Under the pieces are notes generated by a model. It did not search any database, was not told where the DNA came from, and saw nothing but the letters and a program-made list of their open reading frames with translations. Below, one piece after another: positions 11,570 through 21,916 of a stretch of DNA of 64,000 bases. Source of the DNA: Plotosus lineatus (taxonomy: Eukaryota > Chordata > Actinopteri > Siluriformes > Plotosidae); contig CM045733.1 in the NCBI GenBank assembly GCA_024760905.1, positions 35,593,501-35,657,500 of the forward strand, written 5' to 3'. Position numbers and translations under genes: made by a program. The stretch's first letter is position 1. Every line of letters starts with the position of its first letter.

Positions 11570-13797
11570 AGGTCGAGACATTCCTCTCCAGATCAGCCAA
11601 GAGATATAGTCCTTTCTAAGTTGACTTTGGGGTCTCTTCCCAGTTGGACATGCCTAAAACACCACACCAGGAGGGCGGACGAAAGGCATTTTAATCAGAT
11701 GCTGGAACCACCTTAACTGGCTCCTCACAACACGGAGGAGCAGCAGTTCTACTTCGAGTTCCTGCTGGATGGCTGAGCTTTTCACCTGATCTCTAAGGGA
11801 AAGCCCTGCCACACTGTCAAGGAAGCTAATTCCAACTGCTTGCATCTGTGATCTTGTTCTTTCCCTCACTACCCAAAGCTCGTGACCATAGGTGAGGGTT
11901 GGAACGTGGATTGACTGGTAAACTGAGAGCGTTGCCTTGTGGCTCAGCTCCCTCTTCACCACAACAGACAGGTACAAGCTCCATATTACAACAGAGGCTG
12001 CAGCAATCTGCCTGCCGATCTCATACTCCATCCTTCCCTCACTTGTAAACAAGACCCCTAGACTGTTGAACTCCTCCACTTGGGGCAGGACCTCATTCTA
12101 GATCCGGAGGGTGCATTCAACACTTTTCTGGCTGAGAGCCATGGCGTCGGACTTGGAGGTGCTTTTTCTCATCTCAGCTGCTTTGCCCAATTAGTCCAAT
12201 TAGAGCGAGAGGTCCCGGATTGATGAAGCCAACCAACAACATCATCCGCAAAAAGCAGAGATGAGATCCTATGGCAACCAAACCAGAACCCCTCAACGCC
12301 ATGGCTGTGACTAGAAATTCTGTTCATAAAGATTATGAACAGAATCAGTGATAAATGACAGCCTTGGCGGACTCCAACCATCATGGTAAATGAATTTAAC
12401 CTGTTTTTTACCAATCCGGACTCAGCTCTGGCTCCGGTTATACAGAGATTGAGTGGCCCATAGCAATGGGTCCAGTACACCATACTCCCAGAGGACAGCC
12501 CACAAGATAGCTTGATGGACTCAGTCAAAAGCGTCCTGTAAATATACAGAACACATATGGACAGATTGGACAAACCCCCATACCCCCTCCAAGATGTTGT
12601 AAAATATATAGAACTGGTCGAGAGTGCTGCAGCCAGAATGAAAAACACATTGTTCTTCCTGAATCCAAGGTTCAACCTTCGGTTGGATCCTCCTCCCCAG
12701 CACTCCTGCATAGGATTTCCCAGGTAGGCTGAGGAGTGTGATTCCACGATAATTGAAACACACCCTCTGATCCCCTTTAAAAAAGTGAGACAGCCACCCC
12801 AGTTTGCCAATCCAGAGGCACGGCACCCAATGAACACACAATGTTGCAGAGACGTGCCAACCAAGTCAGTCCTACAACATCCAGAGCCCTGAGATATTCA
12901 GGACAGATCTCATCCACCCCTGGAGCCCGACTACCGAGGAGATTTTTGACGACCATGTCGACCTCAGCCCCAGCAATGGATGGACTCCCACCCACAACCT
13001 CAGGGTATTCCTCTTCCCCAGAGGGCGTGTTAGTGGGATTGAGGTCCTCAAAGTATTCCTTCCACCTCCCAACAACATCCCCAGTTGAGATGAGCCGCTC
13101 CCTCTTCCACTGTAAATAGTATTTGCAGAGAACTGATTCCCCCTCCTGAGGCATCGGATGGTAGTCCAGAACCTTTTTGAGGCCAACAAATCTCTTTCCG
13201 GGTCCTCATCAAACTCCTTCACTGATTTTGCATCAGTGACAGTTCTGGCTGCAGCAAGTTTTGCCTGCTGGTACCGGTCAGCTGCCTCAAGAGTCCCACA
13301 GGCCAATAAGACCTGATAGGTCTCCTTTTCAGCTGGAAGGCCCCCTTCACTGCAGGTGTCCACCACCAGGTTTGAGGTTACTGCCATGACAGGCAACGAT
13401 GAACTTCTGGCAACAACTATGCACAACTATGAGCTGTTGCTTCAATAATGGAGGCAAGAAACAATGCCCGTTCAGATTCCATGTCCCCTGTCTCCTTTGG
13501 GGCATGGTTATAGCTCTGCCGATGGTGGGAGTTAAAAACCCGTTGACAGGAGACTCTGCCAAACGGTCTCAGGAGACCCTAACTACATACTTGGGCTGCG
13601 AGGTGTGGAGGGCAGCCTCCTCCACCATCTGAACCAGCGACAGCTCAGCTGATCTGTTCACACCAATGTCCAGAACGTGCGGTTGCAAGTCTGGTGACAT
13701 GACAACAAAGTCGATCCTTGAATTGCGGCCCAGGGCATCCTGGTGGCAAATGCACTTTTGGACACCCTTATGTCTTCATGATAGACAAACTGTGATA
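11570..13797 (-). mobile_element. Non-LTR retrotransposon B, degenerate, minus strand
   Basis: On the minus strand the order is an endonuclease remnant (about 13790-13560), a linker, RT blocks (SRAPGVDEICPEYLRALDVV near 12900, GVRQGCHLSLILFIIFMNRI near 12380, SSLLFADDVV near 12260) and a C-terminal block (LGVLFTSEGRMEYEIGRQI, VPTLTYGHELWVV, SQLRWFQHLIKMP; 12079-11654). These are familiar teleost non-LTR motifs, but I do not assign a clade. Frames are broken many times. The FADD box is still readable. It is not the same family as the RTE-like copies: its C-terminus and 3' end differ. Confidence 0.82.
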
Positions 13798-13912
13798 AGC
13801 GCAGAAACAATTATATAAAAGGCCAGTGAGTGAATGTTAATCATGTGCTCTTAGAGCTCTCCATATGCTCTTGTTAGAGGCTGTAGCTAGGATTAAAAGA
13901 AGTTGTATACTC

Positions 13913-14150
13913 CTGGGCCCCCAATGCAGCTAACTGGGTTATCAAAGGCAGGCCATGTCTCTTACTGTCTATGGTGAGAGGCATGTAAAAGAACCATTGC
14001 TGACTTTCCTGAAGAGTAGGCTGCAAAGCCGTCAGCGTGTTTCTACGACCTGGAGAGGGATGGGCGCCGCCAGGCCAAACCAGCCCAAGTCTCGCCATGA
14101 AGGTGCCCCAACGACATCCCCGGATGTTAAGGAATAAGTGAAGTGAAGTG
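13913..14150 (+). mobile_element. H-k SINE: H body with a third tail
   Basis: The body (CAGCTAACTGGGTTATCAAA to GCCGTCAGCGTGTTTCT) is the one seen in the H-r and H-g SINEs. The sequence after GTGTTTCT (about 14042) is different: it runs ACGACCTGGAGAGGGATGGG and ends AAGTGAAGTGAAGTG. The tRNA-like head is truncated or lost. Confidence 0.7.
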
Positions 14151-14650
14151 AGTACATCCTGGGAAAAACATGTTACATGGTAGTGGGAAGAAAATGTACA
14201 CAATCTGGAAATAGTTTTCAAGCATTGGTGGGGGCATTTGGTGCAGTCTGAAATCATTATAGAATCTATTTGGAAATCTTAAAAATACAAACAAATGGCA
14301 TAACAGAATGCTGCTTTTCCATAAACAATTTGATAAATGTATTTTGCTGCAACATTCTTCAAAAGATAAAAACAATTTATTTTGGGATTGCTTTTTTGGC
14401 CTAACGAACCCTCTTCAATGTGCTGCCCAATTACAGGTGTGGGTTGCTGCTGATGTCTTTTTTCTTTTCTATGTAGTTTTTCCATTGAACTGCAGGTCTG
14501 TGCCAACTCCCCCCTTCTCGTTTGTATTAAAAGTATGTGGATTTTGCTTTCAACTCTTCGCATTCCCATTTTGGGGGATTTTTTTAGTTTCAACTTCAAT
14601 AATATATCATGTACAGTACATAGCCCTTGATTGTAACTCCTTGAAGTACA

Positions 14651-15018
14651 TTTATTCATTCATTATTGTTTTAAGCTGCTTAACCCTAATGAGGGAGGAC
14701 ATGGGACGGCCCAGGGTCCATCTCAGCCGACTTTGGGCAGGGCAGGGCACAGCCTGGACAGCTCGCCAGGCCATAGCAGGGCCATAACTCACACAACTGT
14801 TCACACCCTCACTCCCACCCAGTGGTGATTTGGAACGAAAAATTACTGTAGTCTACTGTGCATGTGTTTGGACTGAGGGAGGAAACAAGAATACCCAGAG
14901 GAAACCTATGCAAGCATGGGCAGAACATGCAAACTTCACACAGCCTGGCCCGATCTGAGACTCGAACTCAGGGCTTCTTGCTGCAAGATTGATGTGCTAA
15001 TCACTACACCACTGTGTG
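14651..15018 (-). mobile_element. G-SINE, near full length
   Basis: On the minus strand it has a tRNA-like head (around GTGGTGTAGTGATTAGCACA, with box B-like GAGTTCGAGTC), the block GAAGTTTGCATGTTCTGCCC, and a tail that includes the complement of AAGCTGCTTAACCCTAATGA. The tail resembles that of the H-g SINEs. Confidence 0.78.
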
Positions 15019-15293
15019 TTTCTGGTGAACACTTTTTTCAAAACAGGAGAAGACAAATTTGTTTAAGTGTAAAAGTGAGTACTATATTTTCTGGACTATA
15101 AGTCACACTTTTTTCATACTTTGGTTGAATGTGCGACTTATACCCCAGAGTGACTTATAAGTGAAATTATTACATATAATTCTGTTCATCATAATAATAA
15201 GACATAATTTCACGTTTGTTATCTTTACACTCCCAACCACAAGAGGGCACTCTAGGCTTGGGTATCAGTACCTGCTCATCCACCACAGAAGAA

Positions 15294-15540
15294 ATGGCCC
15301 CTAAAAGAACATCTGATTTTGCGGATTACAAGCTGCAAGTGAGAAATATGCAGCAGAAAATGGTAATCGAGTAGCAGAAAGAAAGTTTGGAGTGAACGAG
15401 AAACTTGTGAGGGACTGGAGAAAAGCGGAGATTACTATTACTGCAATGAAGAAAACAAAAAAGTTAATCACAGGCTAAAAGCTAGATGGCCACAGCTAGA
15501 GGAATGAGCTCGTACATGGGTGCTTGAGCAACGTGCTTCA
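15294..15540 (+). pseudogene. Pogo-like transposase N-terminal fragment
   Basis: The DNA-binding part of a pogo/Tigger-type transposase, frameshifted after about 17 codons (before the CAGCAGAAAATGGTAATCG stretch). It is cut at 15540 by an insertion. A second, shorter remnant with the same motifs (wording around GGGTGCTTGAGC) lies at 16920-17100. It cannot make an active enzyme. Confidence 0.6.
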
Positions 15541-16618
15541 TACCCCCATTTCACTGGAGCGCGGAATGCAAGGATCATGTCAGAAAGGAGCGGAACGCAC
15601 TTTACGGAGGAGCTTCAGTATTTTTACATGGAAAATGGGTCAAAAACTTATGGAAAATTGCACCTTCGGAACACCCTCGGAACAATCTTCGGCGTGTTCG
15701 GAAAGGACATGGAAAGACCGCAGTACAATGTCAGAATACATGTGTAAAAGCACTCGGATCACCTTTGGAACCAGTGCAGACAGCAAAGAAAGACCTTCGG
15801 ATAATTCACGGAACGTTCAAGGAAAGGACGGAACGTTTGCCGAACAACCGCGGTACTACTCGTTTTTAGAATGAAGACCCACGGAATGATCGTGGAACAG
15901 GCAAAATGAAGGCGGAACATTCACGTTCAACAAGGAATGACTGAGGAATGACTGTGGAATGACTGTGGAATACCCGCATAACCACGTTTCAACGAGGAAA
16001 AATCGGCAAAGATCAAAGGATTTGCTCCTCATTCTGCCTATAAATATGCGAAATTACCAAGGAAGCTCATTTTCTCATTCATACTATATGTCTATAATGT
16101 CTAATATGTTTATAATGTACAATAAATTTAAAATTTAACATATGTTTGTAATTTACCATATGTTTCTAATGTGCAATATGTTTGTAATTTACAATTAATT
16201 TAAAATTGTAATCCACAACCATTCCGCAAACATAATGCATGTATTCCACAAACCTTCCGTGAGTATTCAGTGGGGATTCTGTGGCCACTTTTGACCACCC
16301 GGAAGAAGGAGGAATGTTCATGGAACGTTCACGGAAGACTTGCGGAATAAAAGGAATGATCACGGAATGTTTGCGGAAAGGACAGAATGTTTGTGGAAGG
16401 ACTGCGGAACGTGAGGGACCACTGTCAGAAATTTTTTCCGTGAACGTGCTTTTGAACATGTTCAAAAGCACGTTCGCAGAAAATTTTGGCCTGACAGAAG
16501 AGGAGGAATACCTTTGGAATCTTACGGAAGGACACGGAAGATGATGGAATGACTGAGGAATGTTGTAGGATACGGTTTTGCTTCCGCAAGTCTGCCGCGC
16601 TCCAGTGAAATAGGGTTA
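15541..16618. mobile_element. Inverted-repeat element with GGAAY arrays and a central hairpin
   Basis: The ends are CCCCATTTCACTGGAGCGCGG (15544-15564) and, inverted, CCGCGCTCCAGTGAAATAGGG near 16594-16614. The inside carries dozens of GGAAT/GGAAC words, often spaced 9-20 bases apart, on both sides of an AT-rich centre. A perfect 34-bp palindrome lies at 16442-16475. The longest frame (116 codons from 15524) has no known domain and starts outside the element. It interrupts the pogo-like element, so it is younger. Confidence 0.7.
16442..16475. repeat. Perfect 34-bp palindrome
   Basis: The left arm GAACGTGCTTTTGAACA is followed directly by its reverse complement. Imperfect pairing extends about 30 bases further on each side (CAGAAATTTTTTCCG against the complement of CGCAGAAAATTTTGGCC). 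Confidence 0.95.
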
Positions 16619-16724
16619 TCAGGGAAAGGCGTGTCAAGAGTGCAGTTGCGTATCCACGTCCAGGTAGTGAAATTATTACATATAATTCTTTTCGTTATAA
16701 TAATAACAAACTTAATTTCACATG

Positions 16725-16840
16725 TCCTGCGATGGCCTGGCGAGCTGTCCAGGGTGTACTCTGCCCCCGAAGTTGGCTGGGATGGGCACCAGCCTCCTCG
16801 TGACCCAATTTAGGATTAAGCAGGTACAGAAAATGAACTG
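16725..16840 (+). mobile_element. 5'-truncated H-g/G-type SINE tail with target duplication
   Basis: Only the tail is present, from TCCTGCGATGGCCTGGCG to GTACAGAAAATGAACTG. The 11-mer AATTTCACATG is duplicated at 16714-16724 and 16841-16851. This shows LINE-style truncated insertion into the pogo-like element. Confidence 0.85.
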
Positions 16841-17349
16841 AATTTCACATGTTTATTTTTACAATCACACCCACAAGAAGGCAACAAGAGGGCAGAAAAG
16901 CAGAGATTATTATTATTACCGTGATAAAGAAAACAAACAAACAAAAAAGCTAATCGCGGACTAAAAGCTCATCGTGGGCTAAAAGCTACATGGTCACAGG
17001 CAGAGGAACGGGTTTGCACATGGGTGCTTGAGCTACGTGCATTAGGGAGAGGCTTGTCAACAGTGCAGTTGCGTCTCCAGGTAGTTGTCAAGGAGTTTAA
17101 TATAAATTACTTTGCGTGAGGACTTTCTTGGTGTTACCGCTTCATGCAACACAACTGCCTCTCTATCAGAGCGAGGACTACAACGTCATAAAAACTTCCA
17201 GCAGATTTCCAAGCCAAGGTAGACAGGTTCTATGAGTTTGCGACTTATACTTCAGCGCGAGTTATATGTTTTTTCTTATTTATTATCCATTTTTGGCCTA
17301 TGTGACTTGTACTCGGGAGTAACGTAGAGTCCGGAAAATACAGTATACA

Positions 17350-17825
17350 ATACCTTGTTTGCCTGAAAAATTTAAAAGGCCATTAGAACTTGTTAAATGA
17401 TATTGCGGTAATCTAATTGTTGGTAATAAACAGGCACTGGGCTACACCATTTTCACACAGTGATTATTCATTCAGTCAATGTTTTCATGCAGTGACATTA
17501 TGAATGGAGCTGAAGAGCATCTCAACACAATTGTGAAAGTTGATTTTGTAGTGTTAACTAAAAGTGTCATACATAGTTGAGAGTGTAAAACTATGGTTTC
17601 TCGATTGTTTTTTTCAAAGAGTAGTGTTGACAATTCAAGTCCTACATAGAAAGCATGCATTAGTATTAAGCAGAGTTCCTTTTTAAGTCTGCTTCAAGTC
17701 AATTCACATTTATTTTTAGCATAGCTAATTTTACAATTGGCATTGTTGCAAGGAAGTTTTACATGGTAAAAGGAATTTAAACAACCACTACACGTTCTTA
17801 ATGAACAAGCCTGCAGTGATGGTGG
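17350..17825. other. Stretch without recognised feature
   Basis: AT-rich sequence. A 62-codon minus-strand frame at 17472-17660 shows no family motif. Confidence 0.35.
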
Positions 17826-18370
17826 CAAGGAAAAACTCCCTCAGTTGACATGAGGAAGAAACCCTGACAAGAAAACCCATTCTCATTTTGGTGGAACCAT
17901 ACAAACCAAATAAGAGAAACTTCATTACATCATCTAACATGTAGTCCAACTGGTTCTACCACAACTCATTTATCCATTGATTCATTTTCTGAACCGTTTC
18001 ATTCAGATTAGAGTTGCGGGAAGGCCGGTGCTCATCTCACTGTTAGTGGGAGACATCTTTCTTCTTTTCCTTTCGTCTTTTTCCCTTTTTCAGGGGTCGC
18101 CACAGACGATTAAGTCCTAAATTTTTGTGGCAAAAGAGTTTATATCAACTGCAGTGAAAAGTCATATTTTCAGTCTATGAGTGCACATCCAGGTCCATAT
18201 AGATCTTCATCAGCAGAAGGGAGCTGCTTCCAAATTAAAAACTGCAGTCAGCATCAGCACACTAGAGCAGACCACAGGACTCAGAAAACAGAAGAATTCC
18301 AGAAGATGCAATGGTACCTCAGCAAAAACACAGAGGAGGTTTGGGGGTTAAAGAGGGAGGGAGAGAGAGG
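17826..18370. repeat. Teleost dispersed repeat with two SINE-tail fragments
   Basis: The segment GGCAAGGAAAAACTCCCTCA with GACATGAGGAAGAAACC is a block I remember as widespread in fish genomes. CAGCAGAAGGGAGCTGCTTC further right belongs with it. Between them lie an inverted G-type tail fragment (about 17985-18046) and an inverted RTE/H-r tail fragment (about 18058-18150, CAGGGGTCGCCACAG). Boundaries are approximate. Confidence 0.5.
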
Positions 18371-18593
18371 TTAGTTCAGCGTTGTTTAAGTTAGGTTTCA
18401 GCCTTACAAGTTCAGTTTGATTTAAATAACTATTTATGTATAGCATTCACCACAGACGTATTTACAAGCTTTATAAAATATAATGATTGGCAGACAGTTG
18501 ATGCTGCCCGAAGGAACCGTTTTAACTTTGAGTATTATCTGTTATGCCATTAGATTTTGATATTTTTATGAAATAAATGTGTTCGTTTGTACA

Positions 18594-20014
18594 AACTGGT
18601 TTCCAAAAAAGTTGGGAAACTATACAAATTGTGAATAAAAACAGAATGCAATGATGTGGACGTGCCAAATTTCAATATTTTATTCCGAATGATAGGTCAA
18701 AAGTTTAAGGTGAGAAAATGTATCATTTTAAGGGAAAAATATGTTGATTTTAAATTTCACGGTATAAATAAATCTCAAAAAAAGTTGGGACAAGGCCATT
18801 TTCACCACTGTGAGGTATCCTCCCCTTCTTACAACAGTGCATACGTCTGTGGACTGAGGACGAGACAAGTTTCTCAAGTTTAGAAATAGGAATGCTGACC
18901 CATTCTTGTCTAATACAGGCCTCAAACTGTTCAACTGTCTTGGGTCTTCTGTCTTGCACCTTCCTGTTTATGATGTGCTAAATGTTCTGTATAGGTGGAA
19001 GATCTGGACTGCAGGCTGGCCATTTCAATACTCGGATCCTTTTCCTATGCAGCCATGATGTCATAATTAATGCTGCATGAGGTTGGCATTATCATGTTGA
19101 AAAATGCAAAATCTTCTCCGTTTTTCTCGATTCTAGAACCTGAATATACCTTTCTGTATTGATGGTGCCATTCCAGATGTGGAAGCTGCCCATGCCTCAT
19201 GCACTCATGCAAACCCATACCATCACAGATGCAGGCTTCTGAACTGAGCGCTAATAACAACTTGGGTTGTCCTTGTCCTGTTTAGTTCGGATGTCATGGC
19301 GTCCCAGTTTTCCATTAAGAACTTCGAATCGTGATTTGTCTGACCACAGAACAGTGGTCCACTTTGCCACAGTCCATTTTAAATTACTCCTGGCCCAGAG
19401 AAAACGCCTGCGCTTCTGGGTCTATCTGTCTTCCTTTCGGCTTTTTCCCTTTCACTTGGGCGTCGCCACAGCGAATCATCTGATTCGCACGTTTGATTTG
19501 ACAGAGGTTTTTACGTCGGATGCCCTTCCTGTCACAACCCTTTTAGCAAGGGACAGAAACACGCAGACGACTTTGCAGCCTACTCTTTACGAAAGTCAGC
19601 AATGGTTCTTTTACATGCCTCTCACCATAGACAGTGAGAGACATGGCCCGCCTTTGATAACCCAGTTAGCTGCACTGGGGGGGACAGTGACAACCTTGTG
19701 GAGAGTGGGACTCGAACCCCCAATCTTTGGATCAGCGATCCAGCACCCTATACCGCTTCTGGGTCCTGTTTTGAAATGGCTTCTTCTTTTTACTGTAGAA
19801 TTTCAGCTGGTAACAGCGGTTGGTTTCTGTAAGTATTGCTGAGCCCATTCTGTGATTTCCCTTACAGTGGCATTCCTGTTTGTGGTGCAGTGCTGTTTAA
19901 GGGCCTGAAGATCATGGGCATCCCGTGTGGTTTTTTGGCCTTGACCCTTAGGCACAGAGATTGTTCCAGATTCTCAGAATCTTTGCATGATGTTATGCAC
20001 TGAAGATAATGATA

Positions 20015-20015
<1 letters not shown>
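18594..20015 (-). mobile_element. Tc1-like transposon copy 1, truncated, split by an H-r SINE
   Basis: The left inverted repeat (CTGGTTTCCAAAAAAGTTGG onward, about 200 bp) is present; the right one is lost in a TA repeat. The minus strand encodes Tc1-type transposase pieces: near 18959-18850 QDRRPKTVEQFEACIRQEW and SKLEKLVSS, and near 20000 the start LSSVHNIMQRF. A 331-bp SINE interrupts it at 19423-19753. It is the same family and orientation as the copy at 35711-37254. It is non-functional. Confidence 0.82.
19423..19753 (-). mobile_element. H-r SINE, full length, inside a Tc1-like element
   Basis: The duplicated 12-mer CGCTTCTGGGTC lies at 19411-19422 and 19754-19765. On the minus strand the order is tRNA-like head (GGGGGTTCGAGTCCCAC, box B-like), central body, LINE 5'-region segment (GGGTTGTGACAGGAAGGGCA) and LINE 3' tail (GATGATTCGCTGTGGCGAC, then AGGGAAAAAGCCGAAAGGAA). 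The low divergence suggests a fairly young insertion. Confidence 0.92.

Positions 20016-20068
<53 letters not shown>
20016..20068. repeat. (TA)n microsatellite
   Basis: A pure TA tract between the truncated Tc1-like element and the next transposon. It has replaced the missing right end of the Tc1-like copy. Confidence 0.95.
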
Positions 20069-20072
<4 letters not shown>

Positions 20073-21008
20073 CAGTGGAGCCTCGGTCCTCGAACTTAAT
20101 CCGTTCCAGACGGCTGTTCGGATTCTGATTTGTTCGGATTCCCAATCCGCCTTTTCCATTACAAATAATGTAAATGGTCTTAATCTGTTCCGTTGTCTTT
20201 TGAACAGAAGTTAATGGTACTGTAACTCATACCATAGGTCCTCAAATTAAGTGAAAAATTATTGAATACAGTACATTGTTATGGTCTGTGTTGTGAGAGA
20301 CTCTAACTTTTCTGTGGTTTTAATTTTAGTGTGTTATGGTCTCTCCCTCTCTCAAAAGAGTTGCGCGAGAAAGGCGTGGCTCTCACAAGCTGGTGGAGTG
20401 CAAAACACACACACACACACACACCTAACTCCATTTAATCACTGGCTATAAAGACTAGCAGCGCCATTCCCAGTGCTAGAAGATTGTCCTATTTCCCCGT
20501 GATCTCTCTGGCTCTCAGCTCTGTGCTCCACCAACCCCCGCTTTTGTTTGATTTCCATGTTTCTAGTGCTCTAGTGCCCGTGCTCTAGTGCCCGTGCTGT
20601 AGTGCCTTCCCTGTGATCAATAAAGCACAACCGTTTTCATAGATGAAACTGGGAAATCCTAGTCACTGTAATAGAGATGCGGAGAAACATGGAAATCAAA
20701 CTAAAGCGGGAACTGGTGCAGCACAGAGCTGAGAGCCAGAGAGGGACAGTCTTCTAGCACCAGGAATGACGCTGTTATTCTTTATAGGCCGGCCTTAAAT
20801 GGAATTAGTTGTGTGTGTAAATCAGCCAAAGGTGTTTTTTTCTCTTGCTACCGCTTTGTATGGATGACTCTTTTCTTGAAGAACATTTCTAACGTGGCTT
20901 GTTTCTGCCTTCTTTTCAAAACCTTACAGAAGTGGCTCATGACCTCATCGTTAAAGGTGGTCACAGAGCTGCTAGTGCTTTGGCTTAGCTTTAGCGTTTT
21001 AGCTTAGC

Positions 21009-21039
<31 letters not shown>

Positions 21040-21561
21040 CATACATACATACATCCTCTTCAGCTTTGTTTAGGCGGTTATGCCTATAAGCCGATCTGTG
21101 GGTTTTCTGTTCGGTACTCTAAATCGTATTTGTCGCTGGAGGTGGTGTATGGCATTAGTGATTAGATAGCTTTAGTGATTTAGCACTAGCTTTAGCTTTC
21201 ATGCTTGACATACTACATAGTACTGTGTCAACAACTTCCAGACTTCCCCAGGACAGCTTTATTAGGGTGATAAATAAATCACTGGCCTAATGAGCCACTA
21301 TCCTTGGGTGTAAAAGCCCAAACAGACCTTACAGAGTATCAACAACTTCTGGACTTCCCCAGAACATACATAGTATCAACAACTTCCAGACTTCCAGAAG
21401 TGGCGCACTTTTGCTCCCTCTCGGTCTTGTTTTTTCTCGGGCATTTCTTGAGTTCGACTTCCAGTTTTTGTTTGGTTTCCCGGATGGAAGAACTCACGGA
21501 TTTTTTGTTCGGATTCTGATTTGTTCGGACTCTAGAACAAGCCGATTCTGAGGCTCCACTG
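20073..21561. mobile_element. Inverted-repeat transposon, 1.49 kb, TA target
   Basis: The left terminus CAGTGGAGCCTCGG and the right terminus CTGAGGCTCCACTG are inverted, each flanked by TA. Subterminal TTCGGATTCTGATTTGTTCGGA occurs at the left (20118-20139) and is repeated near 21510. The inside has ACAC and ACAT repeats and no transposase. TAATCCGTTCCAGA near the left end links it to family M1. Confidence 0.75.
21011..21054. repeat. (ACAT)11 microsatellite
   Basis: A pure tetranucleotide tract inside the 20073-21561 transposon. Confidence 0.97.
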
Positions 21562-21916
21562 TATATTACCACCGCAGTTCAGTGAAGGGTTTAAAGAAGC
21601 ACAGTTAGATTCTGCTTTGTACCTGTCTGCACTGGGGGTTCACGTGCGTCCATCCTGATTTAAAAGAAAAAGAAACCATAAAAGTGAGCATTTTTTTCCT
21701 GGGGTGCCTGTGTAGCATATACCAAAACAATAATGCACCTCAGACTCCATGAATGTCACTGAAACGAATACTCTGCAACATTCAGCTTGCTTTTGGTTTG
21801 TAATTATCAAATATAATAGAATATCTGTGCTTAACTGAAAAGGCATATCATAAACTGAGGTGAACAAGTCAGTCTTTTGGGATTGCAAGAGATTGGGAAA
21901 TGTGCGTTTACATTGA

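Larger units (their letters stand above)
15082..17343 (+). mobile_element. Pogo/Tigger-like DNA transposon, rearranged and interrupted
   Basis: The left end after TA is CTATATTTTCTGGACTATAA and the right end GTCCGGAAAATACAG is its inverse, followed by TA. A transposase N-terminus starts at 15294 (APKRTSDFADYKLQVRN); after one frameshift it continues RVAERKFGVNEKLVRDWRKA and LEQRAS, which is like the CENP-B-type DNA-binding domain of pogo/Tigger transposases. No DDE domain is seen. The element is interrupted at 15541-16618 by another element. It restarts near 16668 with a second copy of its own 5' region, and also carries a SINE tail at 16725-16840. Confidence 0.7.

Noticed and set aside
21011..21054. 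CRISPR-like array
   Set aside because: Direct tetranucleotide repeats without spacers. Nothing else in the window has repeat-spacer layout.
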